64,000 nucleotides of DNA from Lunatimonas salinarum (GTDB taxonomy: Bacteria > Bacteroidota > Bacteroidia > Cytophagales > Cyclobacteriaceae), in the NCBI RefSeq assembly GCF_017811155.1, contig NZ_JACVCV010000017.1:30555-94554 (forward strand), read 5' to 3'. A program made the position numbers and the translations under genes. This document shows positions 19,332 to 29,459 of this stretch, one piece after another. The notes under the pieces are model-generated. The model worked only from the letters and a program-made list of their open reading frames with translations. It ran no database searches and was not told where the DNA came from. Positions within the stretch are counted from its first letter, which is position 1, and every line of letters begins with the position of its first letter.

Positions 19332-19705
19332 AATACCCCAACACCGAATCGCACCCCTCGAACTTTTATGCGTTCTTACATTCAAATTATTGGTGCTTCA
19401 CTGCATTAAGGCCACTGATTATACCTCATTTTTTTCGAATAACGGAATGTATGCAAAAATCCTATCATAATCGGAAATCAAACTAGTAGATACACCGAGC
19501 AAAGACCTATAATTTAATACTCTCAATTCCAACAGGATGCGGCTCGCTATTCTGTAGCGTGATTTTCATCTACCCCCCAAGGTTCTAGCGCTTTCCTGCA
19601 GCTGTTAGTCCTTTGGGTAGAATGCCTGCTTTGGATAAAAACTGCTTTAAAACCATCAAAAAAAGAAATGAATCAAAAAACCAAGCCATGAATAGGAGAA
19701 AAACA
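19332..19705. other. intergenic region before SusC
   Basis: About 370 bp between lutC and the SusC start. No gene, RNA gene or strong hairpin recognised; it should contain the SusC/SusD promoter. Confidence 0.4.
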
Positions 19706-22700
19706 ATGATCCTAGGGAAAAAATCAGTTAAGCTGTTCCCTATCACAAGTCTAAGAACGAAGATGCTCGCTTTGATCATCCTCTTGGGTCTCACCAAGGC
19801 GACTGCCGAGACGTCAACCAACCTTCCACCTGACGAATTTCTGAGATATGAATTCGGAATTAACGGGGTTCCCGATTGGGAGTGGCAGGCAGTGTTACCT
19901 GTAACGGTCCGGGGTGAAATCGTAGATGAAAACGACATGCCTCTTCCGGGAGCAAGCATTGTAGAAAAGGGGACTTCCAATGGAACCCAAAGTGACGTAG
20001 ATGGAAAATTTTCCATCAATGTCAGTGACCAGAACGCTACCCTGGTGGTCCACTATATAGGATTCGAGTCACAAGAGATTTATGTAGGGAACCGGAGCAT
20101 CTTTAAGGTAGTAATGATGGAAAACACCGCGGGATTGGAGGAAGTAGTCGTGCTCGGGTATGGAAATAGGGACAAAAGCACCTTGGCAGGTGCTGTGAAA
20201 CAAATATCCGGCGAAATACTGGAAGACCGCCCTATAACCAACCTGGCAAATGGCTTGCAGGGTGCCATAGCCGGTCTCACCATTACCAGGAATAGTGGGC
20301 AACCCGGTCAGGAAGGATATGGGCTCAATATTCGGGGACTAACCTCTATTAATGGTGGAAATTCTCCTTTAATACTCATAGACGGTGTCGAAGGAGATAT
20401 CAACCAGATCAATCCCAATGACATTGCATCGATAAGTATCTTGAAAGATGCCGCCGCATCCATATACGGAGCGAGAGCCGCAGGAGGTGTTGTGCTGATC
20501 ACCTCTAAATCCGGTAAAAATGCACAGGCGCTTAAAGTGACCTATTCCAATAATATGAGCATCAACACCCCCTCGAATCTGTTGGAGCGCCTTAGCGTAA
20601 AGGAGTGGGTAGAAATGGAGTGGGAAGCTAGCGTGAATGCGAATGCCAACGGTACATTTTTCTATCCTGAGATTGGTAATAACACTATTCAGGATGTTCA
20701 CAATAAGATAGATGCGGGGGCCGCACCCGAATACCTGGCCGACAATGTCAACATTCTAAACTATCAAAATCCTAATTGGGATAATCTCATATTTGGACAA
20801 GGCCTCCAGCAACTGCACAATATCAGTATCGCCGGAGGGGGAGAATCTTCTAGGTACAATGCATCCTTCGGATATGTGGATACAAAGGGTATTTTCAAGA
20901 ATGCCCACGACAATGCCCAACGGATCAACATGAGATTAAATTACGGATTTGACATCACCGATAGGTTCAAGGTAGACGCCATTATCAGCTATTCAAATTT
21001 AAAACGAAATTCTCCAGCCATCGGATCCGGCACGGTCTTGGATCAATTGAACAGAATCTACCTTTGGCTACCGGAGCGTACGGAATCCGGACAATACCTG
21101 ACCCAATGGGGATTTCAAAATCCCAGGCAATTTTTAGACAAAGAGGTGGGACTTAGCAAATCGCTGGACGAAGAATTTCGCGTCAATATCACAGGCCAAT
21201 ACGAATTATTTGACAACTTCTACCTAAACGGTCAGGTTGCTACCAACCGGGCAACGGGGAATAGCAGCTCCTTTACCAACATCATCCCCTTATGGAATTA
21301 CAATGATACTCCTGCAGGATTCGGAATCAATCGAAACAGTGCCGGAAGAGGTTTCTGGGAAAACGACTATTTAAACACCACCGGCTATATAACTTATTCC
21401 AAAATTTTTGGCAAGCACAACATTGACTTCATGGCAGGTAGCAGCCATGAACAAAGTGAGTTTGGCGGGTTTAATGCAAGCGTTTTTGATTTTAGCCAAA
21501 CAGCTATCACGACATTGGGTCTTGGGGATCCGGATGAAGCGCGAGTTGGTGAAAACCGAAGCCATTGGGCTATCCGATCGCTTTTTGGGCGAGCTACCTA
21601 TATATTTGATGGAAAGTATATAGCTGAATTTAACTACAGAAGAGACGGAACATCCGTATTTTCACCGGAGAAGAGATGGGGAGACTTTCTAGGTGCCGCC
21701 TTTGCCTGGCGCCTTTCAGAGGAAACCTTTATCAACAACCTGGGCATTTTCGACAACTTGAAATTACGCTTTAGCCGAGGAGTTACCGGTAACCAAAACC
21801 TAAATACGGGAAATTTATACGACTATATTCCGTTGGTTGATATTTACAATTTGAATTATCCATTCGGTGCAGGCACCTCGCTGGTGCAAGCTGCCTCGGA
21901 GCGGAGGCTTGTCTCATCACAGAGAACTTGGGAAAACCTTGAAACGACCAATTTTGGAATTGACTTTGCCCTGTTCAATTCGAAGCTTTCTGGACAGTTT
22001 GACCTGTTCACCAAGCGAAATAACGACATGCTACTTGGGGTAAACTTGCCTGCGGTCCTTGGGGGTAGTGCTCCTGCATTGAACATAGGTTCTTTGGAAA
22101 CGAGGGGGTTTGAGCTCACCTTAAACTACACCAATACCACCCGATCTGGATTCACTTATGCCATAACCGGCATGCTAAGCGATGCGCAGAATACCCTGGT
22201 CGACTTAGATGGCAGGAATGCAGTAGGCCTTGGTCTAAACGGCATCCGCGAAGGATATCCATTGAATACTTACTTTGGTTATGTATACGACGGAGTAATG
22301 CAAAATGAGGAGGAACTGCAGGCCTACCGCCAACTTGAGGGTGTTCCTGCTGATTTGCAAGTGGGCGATGCAAGGTACAGAGACTTGAATGGCGACGGCA
22401 TCATTTCTGTGCTGGATGCAAACGGTGATGATGCGGATATTATATCCTACGGTGACAATGCCCCAAGGTATTCTTATGGATTCAGAACGGACCTGTCGTT
22501 CAAAGGATTTGATTTCAGCGTGTTCTTACAGGGTGTTGCAGAAAGAACCATTTTCTATACCGATCAATGGAGGCTACCTTTTGAGCAGCCCTGGTGGCAA
22601 CCCCTCCGTCGATTTTACAACAATACGTGGTCTCCCGAGCGACCGGACGCCAAGTATCCACGAGTAACCAAAGGTGGACAACGCTATTGGAACTTTCAAA

Positions 22701-22945
22701 CCTCACAAAACACACGCATCAACGGCGCCTACATGCGGGTAAAAAACATTACTTTAGGATACACTATACCAAGCCTTGCTTCGGATAAAATCGGAGTAGA
22801 CAGAATAAGATTGTTTTTCAGCGGGGAGGACTTATTCACCATAGATGCGTTAGATGGAGGCTATGACCCCGAAAACACCAACGGAAGCGCTAACTTTTAT
22901 CCGTTTACCAAAAGATATTCACTCGGTCTAACAGTAGATTTCTAA
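19706..22945 (+). CDS. SusC/RagA-family TonB-dependent outer-membrane transporter
   Basis: TonB-dependent importer of oligosaccharides, forming a complex with the following SusD. After the signal segment (~10-35) comes the carboxypeptidase-regulatory-like domain ('VRGEIVDENDMPLPGASIVE', 'DGKFSINV'), a TonB-box/plug region ('LEEVVVLGYG', 'LNIRGLTSINGGNSPLILID') and a ~22-strand barrel ending in 'YSLGLTVDF' with terminal Phe. The frame is open back to a TTG at 19613. I choose ATG 19706 because AGGAG lies 7 bases before it and the signal peptide then has a normal length; ATG 19688 is possible. 1079 aa. Confidence 0.95.
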   Translation: MILGKKSVKLFPITSLRTKMLALIILLGLTKATAETSTNLPPDEFLRYEFGINGVPDWEWQAVLPVTVRGEIVDENDMPLPGASIVEKGTSNGTQSDVDGKFSINVSDQNATLVVHYIGFESQEIYVGNRSIFKVVMMENTAGLEEVVVLGYGNRDKSTLAGAVKQISGEILEDRPITNLANGLQGAIAGLTITRNSGQPGQEGYGLNIRGLTSINGGNSPLILIDGVEGDINQINPNDIASISILKDAAASIYGARAAGGVVLITSKSGKNAQALKVTYSNNMSINTPSNLLERLSVKEWVEMEWEASVNANANGTFFYPEIGNNTIQDVHNKIDAGAAPEYLADNVNILNYQNPNWDNLIFGQGLQQLHNISIAGGGESSRYNASFGYVDTKGIFKNAHDNAQRINMRLNYGFDITDRFKVDAIISYSNLKRNSPAIGSGTVLDQLNRIYLWLPERTESGQYLTQWGFQNPRQFLDKEVGLSKSLDEEFRVNITGQYELFDNFYLNGQVATNRATGNSSSFTNIIPLWNYNDTPAGFGINRNSAGRGFWENDYLNTTGYITYSKIFGKHNIDFMAGSSHEQSEFGGFNASVFDFSQTAITTLGLGDPDEARVGENRSHWAIRSLFGRATYIFDGKYIAEFNYRRDGTSVFSPEKRWGDFLGAAFAWRLSEETFINNLGIFDNLKLRFSRGVTGNQNLNTGNLYDYIPLVDIYNLNYPFGAGTSLVQAASERRLVSSQRTWENLETTNFGIDFALFNSKLSGQFDLFTKRNNDMLLGVNLPAVLGGSAPALNIGSLETRGFELTLNYTNTTRSGFTYAITGMLSDAQNTLVDLDGRNAVGLGLNGIREGYPLNTYFGYVYDGVMQNEEELQAYRQLEGVPADLQVGDARYRDLNGDGIISVLDANGDDADIISYGDNAPRYSYGFRTDLSFKGFDFSVFLQGVAERTIFYTDQWRLPFEQPWWQPLRRFYNNTWSPERPDAKYPRVTKGGQRYWNFQTSQNTRINGAYMRVKNITLGYTIPSLASDKIGVDRIRLFFSGEDLFTIDALDGGYDPENTNGSANFYPFTKRYSLGLTVDF

Positions 22946-22962
22946 TTATATAAAAGAAACCA

Positions 22963-24621
22963 ATGATGAAACGATATACACCAATAGTCGCATTTATTCT
23001 TCTTTTGGCAGGATGCACAAAGGATTTAGACCTGGTCCCGCTGGATACCATTTCAGATGGATCTTTTTGGAAGGTCACCAAGGACTTCGAAAATGCGGCC
23101 AACGCATTTTACCCAAGTCTCGCAGGACACGCCAACGGCCTCTTAGATCAGGATTCGGATATTGCCGTCGGCTACTCTCCTAACCCAATCAGCAATGGCA
23201 GTTGGATAGTACCCCAAGGCGATGGCAGCTGGAATGGAAGTTACCAAATGGTTCGGGCCACCTCCAGGTTGATCGAGAACCAAGAGATTGCATTGGATAT
23301 TCAGGATGAGACCGCCCGCTATGCGGCTGAAGCCCGGTTTTTCCGTGCACGCGCCTATTTTAACCTAGTTTCCAGATTTGGAAATGTCCCACTCATCACC
23401 GGTGTCATAGACATTGATTCGGAAGAGTTAGATGCCCCTAGGTCACCCAGGTCCGAAGTGGTAAACTTTATCCTCTCAGACCTGGACTGGGCCATCGAAA
23501 ACCTTCCGTTGGAAAGTCAGATTTCGGCCGGCGAAAAAGGCAGGGTAAGCAGAGGGGCTGCCCTGGCACTGAAATCCAGAGTAGCCCTATTTGAAGGGAC
23601 ATGGGCAAAATACCATAGCACCGGGGATCCAACCCCCTATTTATCAAGTGCGATTGAAGCCGCCGAAAATATTATCTCTTCAAATGAATACGAGCTGTAT
23701 ACTGCTGATGGACCGCTGGAGAGCTACTATAACCTTTTCTTAGAGGCCGGCGAAGACAGCCAGGAATCCATACTTGCCCGACGCTTTAATCAAAACCTAA
23801 ACGTGTTCCACAATACAACTAGGTGGGTTTACTCGGGGATCAATTCCCCATCCAAACAACTGGTAGATCTGTATCTATGTACCGATGGACTACCTATCGA
23901 AATTTCACCGCTATTTGAAGGATATGGGCAAAAAGACGCTGAATTTCAAAACCGGGATCCAAGATTTTCCAATACGGTATTTATGCCGGGTTCAAGCTTC
24001 CATTGGATTGGAAGCGACCTGACGATCAATCCGCCCATCGGCTCCAGCAATGAAAACTACAGCACGGGGTACATGATGCGAAAATACCTGTCTACCAATC
24101 AAACCAGTCAATTGGGCCAGAGTTTTTACAATTTTATGGAATTTCGATACGCAGAAGTCCTTCTCAATCTGGCCGAAGCACTTTATGAACGGGATGGAAG
24201 CATCTCGGATGCCGATCTTAACAGAACCGTCAACCGTCTGAGAGACCGGGTAGGCATCTCCCACCTTACAAATGCACTGGTAAGTAGTCACAACTTGGAC
24301 ATGCTCGAAGAGATTCGAAGAGAAAGAACAGTCGAGTTGGCCTTTGAAGGGTTTAGATTAAACGATTTAAGGCGGTGGAAAGAGGCAGAAACGCACCTGC
24401 CGGTAGATTTGCTGGGGGTAAAATACTTGGGAACCGAGCAAGAATCCACTCCTCCAAATAATGCATTGACGCCGGGTGTTGATATCATGCTAAACGCAGC
24501 GGGGTTTCTAATTGCTGACCCCGGCAATCTACGTCAATGGAGCCAACGAAACTACTTGTTTCCGGTTCCGTTAGATCAGATACAGTTGAATCCAAACCTG
24601 GAACAAAATCCCGGTTGGTAG
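22963..24621 (+). CDS. RagB/SusD-family nutrient-binding lipoprotein
   Basis: Surface glycan-binding partner of the SusC immediately upstream (17-base gap). Lipobox 'LLAGC' with Cys18. SusD features: 'AEARFFRARAYFNLVSRFGN', 'FMEFRYAEVLLNLAEALYE', 'EEIRRERTVELAFEGFRLND', 'LRRWKEAE', and the C-terminal 'YLFPVPLDQIQLNPNLEQNP'. 552 aa, usual length. The pair completes the hydrolase/symporter/lactate locus and marks it as a polysaccharide-utilisation-type region; the ligand is not deducible. Confidence 0.96.
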   Translation: MMKRYTPIVAFILLLAGCTKDLDLVPLDTISDGSFWKVTKDFENAANAFYPSLAGHANGLLDQDSDIAVGYSPNPISNGSWIVPQGDGSWNGSYQMVRATSRLIENQEIALDIQDETARYAAEARFFRARAYFNLVSRFGNVPLITGVIDIDSEELDAPRSPRSEVVNFILSDLDWAIENLPLESQISAGEKGRVSRGAALALKSRVALFEGTWAKYHSTGDPTPYLSSAIEAAENIISSNEYELYTADGPLESYYNLFLEAGEDSQESILARRFNQNLNVFHNTTRWVYSGINSPSKQLVDLYLCTDGLPIEISPLFEGYGQKDAEFQNRDPRFSNTVFMPGSSFHWIGSDLTINPPIGSSNENYSTGYMMRKYLSTNQTSQLGQSFYNFMEFRYAEVLLNLAEALYERDGSISDADLNRTVNRLRDRVGISHLTNALVSSHNLDMLEEIRRERTVELAFEGFRLNDLRRWKEAETHLPVDLLGVKYLGTEQESTPPNNALTPGVDIMLNAAGFLIADPGNLRQWSQRNYLFPVPLDQIQLNPNLEQNPGW

Positions 24622-24785
24622 TCGAAAATCCAACAAAAGGCGGCATTGCAAACAGGGGGTTGGCCGTTAAAAAAACGCCAAGAGCTCCCAGCGTTGTGGT
24701 GTTGCCTTTAACACCCTTATTTGCCTGCTTCAGGTGAAAATCGGAATTATTTGACAAACCGTTCCTTTTTAGCTCCCAAAGGCAT

Positions 24786-24793
24786 TACTTTTG
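24786..24793 (+). promoter_or_regulatory. -7 promoter element before the M28 peptidase
   Basis: TACTTTTG matches the Bacteroidota -7 consensus TAnnTTTG exactly and lies 43 bases before the ATG. The -33 element is weak, so support is partial. Confidence 0.4.
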
Positions 24794-24836
24794 GGTAATC
24801 ACTAAGGTTTTGTTCCGCAACTAGCCGATATACACC

Positions 24837-26201
24837 ATGAAAAAACCAATGCTTTTCTTAATGGTTCTTTTGCCCTTTTGGGCGCAATCGCAGGTACCCA
24901 CCGTCACTCGAAGTACGGAAATCGCCGAGATGGTTGATCAGGTGAATGTTTCCAACCTAAAAAATTACATGGAAAGCCTCGTGAGCTTTGGCACCCGACA
25001 TACACTCAGCGATGACCAGCCAAACCGCGGTATTGAGGCTGCCAGACAGTATACATTGGGATTATTTCGGCAGTTTGCAGAAAATTCCGACGGCAGGCTT
25101 TGCGCTGAAATTGACTATTACACAGAAAAGGCCGATGGCCGCAGGGTGGATAGGGATATCCGTACCGGTAACGTCATGGCCACTATAAAAGGCAGCGATC
25201 CGACCGACGACCGGGTCTTTCTGGTGAGCGCGCACATTGACACCCGCGTCTCGGATGTGATGAATAGAAACAGCGACTCTCCCGGTGCCAACGATGACGG
25301 GTCTGGGGTGGTGGCTGTATTGGAGATGGCGAGAATATTAAGCCAAAAGTCCTTTTCCGCCACCATCGTATTTGCCTTGGTATCGGGTGAGGAACAAGGC
25401 CTCCTAGGTGCGGATTACCTAGCCAAAAAAGCAAAGGCAGAAAATTGGAATCTGGTGGCTATGCTCAACAACGACATGATCGGCAACAGTGCCTCCAACG
25501 GAACCGAAATACGGGACAATACCCGGCTACGGGTATTTTCAGAAGGGATCCCCATGGTAGAAACTGAACAGATGGAAGCCATCCGAAAAGCGACAAATGG
25601 AGAAAATGACAGCAAATCCCGTCAGCTTGCCCGCTATATCAAAGACGTGGGGGAACGTTATGTCGATCAATTGGAGATAAAGCTCGTCTATCGAAATGAT
25701 CGGTTTATGCGAGGCGGAGACCACACCCCCTTTTCCCGGCAGGGTTTTACCGCCATCCGCTTATGCGAATACAATGAAAACTACTACCAACAACACCAAG
25801 ACCTTCGTACCGAAGGGGGAGCTAAGTACGGAGACGTAGCAACGCATATTGACTATGAATACCTGCGAAAAAATACCGCAGTCAATGTAGCCGTGCTGGC
25901 AAACCTGGCCTCGGCACCTTCCATACCACAGAACGTTTCCCTCGACCTAAGCCCAAAAGCGGTGGCAATAGAAAACATCAATCATACGCTCCTTAAATGG
26001 AACGCCCCGGAAAATGGCACAGCCACCGGCTATTATGTATTGATGCGGGAAACGAGCGCAGCGATGTGGGAAAAGAAATTTTACACCTCCGAGAGGTCTA
26101 TTCGGCTTCCCTATTCCAAAGACAATTACTTCTTTGCCGTGCAGAGTGTAGGGGAAAGCGGCTGTGAAAGCCTCGCTGTATTTCCCCAACCCATCCGGTA
26201 A
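24837..26201 (+). CDS. secreted M28-family zinc aminopeptidase with C-terminal Fn3-like domain
   Basis: Exported metallopeptidase. The signal peptide ends near residue 18 (AQS|Q). Two-zinc ligands of M28 are visible: H133 in 'SAHIDTR', D153/D154 in 'GANDDGSG', catalytic E185/E186 in 'SGEEQGLLG', D213 in 'NNDMIGN' and H296 in 'GGDHTPFSRQGF'. A fibronectin-III-like domain follows (~365-454, 'HTLLKWNAPENGTATGYYVL'), common in secreted Bacteroidota peptidases. 454 aa. It stands alone and is separated from the convergent LruC gene by a bidirectional hairpin. Confidence 0.93.
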   Translation: MKKPMLFLMVLLPFWAQSQVPTVTRSTEIAEMVDQVNVSNLKNYMESLVSFGTRHTLSDDQPNRGIEAARQYTLGLFRQFAENSDGRLCAEIDYYTEKADGRRVDRDIRTGNVMATIKGSDPTDDRVFLVSAHIDTRVSDVMNRNSDSPGANDDGSGVVAVLEMARILSQKSFSATIVFALVSGEEQGLLGADYLAKKAKAENWNLVAMLNNDMIGNSASNGTEIRDNTRLRVFSEGIPMVETEQMEAIRKATNGENDSKSRQLARYIKDVGERYVDQLEIKLVYRNDRFMRGGDHTPFSRQGFTAIRLCEYNENYYQQHQDLRTEGGAKYGDVATHIDYEYLRKNTAVNVAVLANLASAPSIPQNVSLDLSPKAVAIENINHTLLKWNAPENGTATGYYVLMRETSAAMWEKKFYTSERSIRLPYSKDNYFFAVQSVGESGCESLAVFPQPIR

Positions 26202-26224
26202 TGCGTTAGGGCTGAAATGCAAAA

Positions 26225-26258
26225 AGGGCTTCCCCGCCTTGCGGAAAAGCCCTCTTAC
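26225..26258. terminator. bidirectional terminator hairpin
   Basis: AGGGCTT at 26225 pairs with AAGCCCT at 26247-26253, with an inner CCGC/GCGG stem. A-run before and CTCTTACTT after. It lies between the convergent M28 and LruC genes. Confidence 0.7.
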
Positions 26259-26279
26259 TTTAGGATTACTGGTTAAGGG

Positions 26280-28313
26280 CTAAAAAAGAGATCCTTTGTC
26301 AATTTGGTTACCAATATCTAGATACCAGTCGGCATGTTGCTGCCCCCCGGATTTCACCCAATCGCCGAAGCGCAAATACGCTTTTGTGAAATCCACCTTT
26401 TCGGAGGCATAGCCTATGCTATTGGGTACATGAAGGGCCCAGTTAAAGCCTCGCTTACTGACGAAAAAGCGGTTTAGACTTTGTTCAGACTCGTCATCAC
26501 CCGAACCGAGCAGCGAAACGTCCATCAGATCCGTAGGCTTCTTGTTCATTAAGTGTACCTCTCTGGATCTATCCTGCTTGACAATCATAAACGGATTGTA
26601 AGGGGCCGAACCCAAGTCTGATTTTCGTACCCCCTCGTCAAAAACGATGGTGATACGAATGGTATCCAATGAATGGATTGGGTTTTCTGGGTATACATTG
26701 GACATGACCGGTAGATTTCGGTTCACATCATCGGCTACTATCACCGTGGTAAGACGCTGACCATCCTCTACTCCATTTTGAAGCGTTTTGACATACCCGG
26801 CCGTATGCCGATAGCCCTTTACCGATTCTACTCTATCGGCAGGTACGGGCAATTCTACGCCAAACCCATTGTTAAACGCTGCCCCGGTAGCCCGGATCAC
26901 GGTCGTGAAATTAATTTCCTTGATGAGGTTTTGAGCATCGGACACTTCATTTACCTGATAATCTACCACTAGGTCATTTAAATCATAGTCCCCATAACTA
27001 GGCCAAAGGTCTTCGAAAAGCAAGGTTCCAAACGTAGCCTGCCCCGGTGAATAATTATTAAAAGCACGGGACGCGTCATCTGGATACTCGTCGGTTTCAT
27101 CAGAAACCCCATCACCGTCCCTATCCTTGATATCCGCGTCAATTTTAGCATAATCCGATAAATCCACACTGGTGATCGGATTCCAAGAGGCATAGAATAC
27201 CACATCATTGAAATCATGATCGCATCCACTTTCATCGCGCTTGATATCCTCCCAGCCCATCAACAACACTCGGTCTGTGGCATCGTACAAAAACACCATA
27301 TGATCTCTCAATTGGGCTTCTTTCACCGAACTGTTCAAATCAGGATCGGCATATAGCGTCCAGCGTCCGGTGGTAATCGCGCTTCCTCTCCATCCATCGG
27401 CGATCAAAAACCAACCAATTTTGGTCCCTTTTTCGAAAGCTCCGTTCATCGGACCCCTAAGTTTTACCTTGTCCCCTGAGGTAAGTACACCTTGCTGTAT
27501 ATTCGGATAGATTACGGTTCGGTTCTTGATTTCTGCCGCTGTCTCGGGTTTTTCGCCATCTTTGTACCAATAATAACCGATCACATTCCGGTATCCTGCA
27601 CCGGTATGCACGTAAGTAATCCATACCTCCGCGTCTTCATCTAGGTGCAATTCCCTGGAATATTTTTGATTTAGAAACTCTGGACTGTGTACCCTTACAT
27701 CGGCTCTTTCTGGTAAGCTGGCATTGACATTTTTTAACAGTTGTACAGAAATTTTGTCGGGCGATTCCAGGTACTCTGGCTTTCCTTGTGCGCCCCAGGT
27801 GCCAAGTGTTCCCAGGTCATCCGCTGTTGCCACCCTAGCATTGACAGATTCATCCGTCTCATAAAACGATTCGGGAAGAATGCTTGGCTTTGCGGCATCA
27901 AACGAGTAGGAAACCTGCCGTCCGGTAGCCGGTACCACTGCAATTGGTTCTACGCCGATGTAATCACTCACAAGCCATAATTCGCTGATATGGCCTGGAA
28001 TTTCGAGAGAAGTTAGGGCGGTTCCGTGCTCATTTAACCGAATCTGCTGCATTAGCTTCCCTTCCCGGTTGGGATTGCCGTCATAAATCCGGTATACAAC
28101 TTGCGGAATGGCCAATCCATCGATTCCTTTAGCGGAAATAGTAAGATCTACTTGTTTCGTCGTTGCGAAGTCAAATCCACTTGGCACATTAAGGCCTAAG
28201 TAGCCGTCCCTGATTTCATTTGTCGGGGGATTGTCGATGGCCTCACGCATATCACAGGAACCTAGCACGGCCACCATGACGAGTAGCAGTAATATAAAGC
28301 TGTTTGATTTCAT
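26280..28313 (-). CDS. LruC-domain lipoprotein (DUF4842), calcium-motif surface protein
   Basis: Exported protein of unknown function. Lipobox 'VLGSC' with Cys20. The LruC/DUF4842 region in the second half carries 'DRDGDGVSDETDEYPDDASR', a thrombospondin-3-like calcium loop, then 'LFEDLWPSYGDYDLNDLVVD' and 'FNNGFGVELPVP', all typical of LruC proteins. A DUF4114-like segment precedes it ('RDESGCDHDFNDVVFYAS'). 677 aa. LruC proteins are widespread in Leptospira and Bacteroidota as outer-surface lipoproteins. Single-gene unit. Confidence 0.88.
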   Translation of the reverse strand: MKSNSFILLLLVMVAVLGSCDMREAIDNPPTNEIRDGYLGLNVPSGFDFATTKQVDLTISAKGIDGLAIPQVVYRIYDGNPNREGKLMQQIRLNEHGTALTSLEIPGHISELWLVSDYIGVEPIAVVPATGRQVSYSFDAAKPSILPESFYETDESVNARVATADDLGTLGTWGAQGKPEYLESPDKISVQLLKNVNASLPERADVRVHSPEFLNQKYSRELHLDEDAEVWITYVHTGAGYRNVIGYYWYKDGEKPETAAEIKNRTVIYPNIQQGVLTSGDKVKLRGPMNGAFEKGTKIGWFLIADGWRGSAITTGRWTLYADPDLNSSVKEAQLRDHMVFLYDATDRVLLMGWEDIKRDESGCDHDFNDVVFYASWNPITSVDLSDYAKIDADIKDRDGDGVSDETDEYPDDASRAFNNYSPGQATFGTLLFEDLWPSYGDYDLNDLVVDYQVNEVSDAQNLIKEINFTTVIRATGAAFNNGFGVELPVPADRVESVKGYRHTAGYVKTLQNGVEDGQRLTTVIVADDVNRNLPVMSNVYPENPIHSLDTIRITIVFDEGVRKSDLGSAPYNPFMIVKQDRSREVHLMNKKPTDLMDVSLLGSGDDESEQSLNRFFVSKRGFNWALHVPNSIGYASEKVDFTKAYLRFGDWVKSGGQQHADWYLDIGNQIDKGSLF

Positions 28314-28459
28314 AATCGTAATGGAAAAGTTATCAGTGTTTACTGTTATGTAAAAGTACGCAAAAACCGCCCTGTAGATAAAATTAGTAGTTCAAATGCC
28401 CGCTTGAAAAGACTAAACCATGAATTCAATCGACAAAAACGAAGTTGGTCCGAAAAACC

Positions 28460-29326
28460 CTACAGGGTGCCTATTAGCCCCTTCAGATACGTGCCATAAC
28501 CACTCTTACCAAGTCGCTCCGCCTGCTTTAACAGCTGTTCGTCGTTGATGTAGCCACTGCGATAAGCAATTTCCTCTATACAGCCAATTTTAAGGCCCTG
28601 TCGTTCCTCTATAACCTCAACAAATTGCCCGGCCTGCAGCAGCGACTGATGGGTACCTGTATCCAGCCAGGCCGTTCCCCTGTTCAAAATCCCAACATTT
28701 AGCTTTCCGCTTTTTAGATAAACGTTATTCACGTCGGTAATTTCCAACTCGCCTCTCACACTGGGTTTGATATTCTTGGCTATTTCAACCACACTGTTGT
28801 CGTAAAAATACAAGCCAGGAACTGCGTAGTTCGACTTTGGGTTATCGGGCTTCTCCTCTATACTGATCACCTTTTGATCCTTGTCAAACTCCACCACGCC
28901 ATAGCGCTCGGGATCATTTACGTGGTAGGCAAATACCACACCGCCATCCGGATCGGTATGCTTGATCAACGTAGGCTGCAGGCCTGTTCCATAAAAAATG
29001 TTGTCCCCGAGAATCAATGCGACTTTGTCATCTCCGATGAACTCCTCACCAATGATAAACGCCTGTGCTAGCCCCTCTGGCTTTGGTTGTACCGCATAGG
29101 AAAACCGGCATCCAACTTGTGACCCATCACCGAGCAAACGTTGAAACGAACCGATGTCCTCCGGTGTAGAGATGATGAGGATGTCCTGAATAAATGACAT
29201 CATTAATACCGAAAGCGGATAGTAGATCATCGGCTTATCATAGACCGGCATCAATTGCTTACTAACCGCGATAGTAAGCGGGTAAAGACGGGTGCCTGAG
29301 CCTCCCGCTAAAATAATTCCTTTCAT
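28460..29326 (-). CDS. rmlA: glucose-1-phosphate thymidylyltransferase
   Basis: Makes dTDP-glucose from dTTP and glucose-1-phosphate, the first step to dTDP-L-rhamnose for surface polysaccharide. Signature '[16 protein letters not shown]', '[18 protein letters not shown]', '[14 protein letters not shown]', catalytic Asp in '[10 protein letters not shown]', and '[14 protein letters not shown]'. 288 aa is exactly the family size. rmlB, rmlC and rmlD are not beside it. It is divergent from the outer-membrane protein gene at 29460 and has a recognisable promoter. Confidence 0.97.
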   Translation of the reverse strand: MKGIILAGGSGTRLYPLTIAVSKQLMPVYDKPMIYYPLSVLMMSFIQDILIISTPEDIGSFQRLLGDGSQVGCRFSYAVQPKPEGLAQAFIIGEEFIGDDKVALILGDNIFYGTGLQPTLIKHTDPDGGVVFAYHVNDPERYGVVEFDKDQKVISIEEKPDNPKSNYAVPGLYFYDNSVVEIAKNIKPSVRGELEITDVNNVYLKSGKLNVGILNRGTAWLDTGTHQSLLQAGQFVEVIEERQGLKIGCIEEIAYRSGYINDEQLLKQAERLGKSGYGTYLKGLIGTL

Positions 29327-29357
29327 TTGGCTGTTATATAGATTTAAAATAAAATCT

Positions 29358-29387
29358 TAAAATTATAAAAATTGTAAACAAAACAAG
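29358..29387 (-). promoter_or_regulatory. promoter for rmlA (minus strand)
   Basis: On the minus strand CTTG (29387-29384), an 18-base spacer, then TAATTTTA (29365-29358), close to the Bacteroidota TTG/TAnnTTTG consensus, about 30 bases before the rmlA start. Confidence 0.5.
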
Positions 29388-29459
29388 ATAATTTCGCCTG
29401 AAAGTTAGCGATGAATTTATCAGAAAAGAAAGTTCTCACCGTTAATAATACCAAAACAC

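Noticed and set aside
24537..24737. 66-codon frame at the end of the SusD gene
   Set aside because: Overlaps the SusD 3' end out of frame; the free part is intergenic without coding character.
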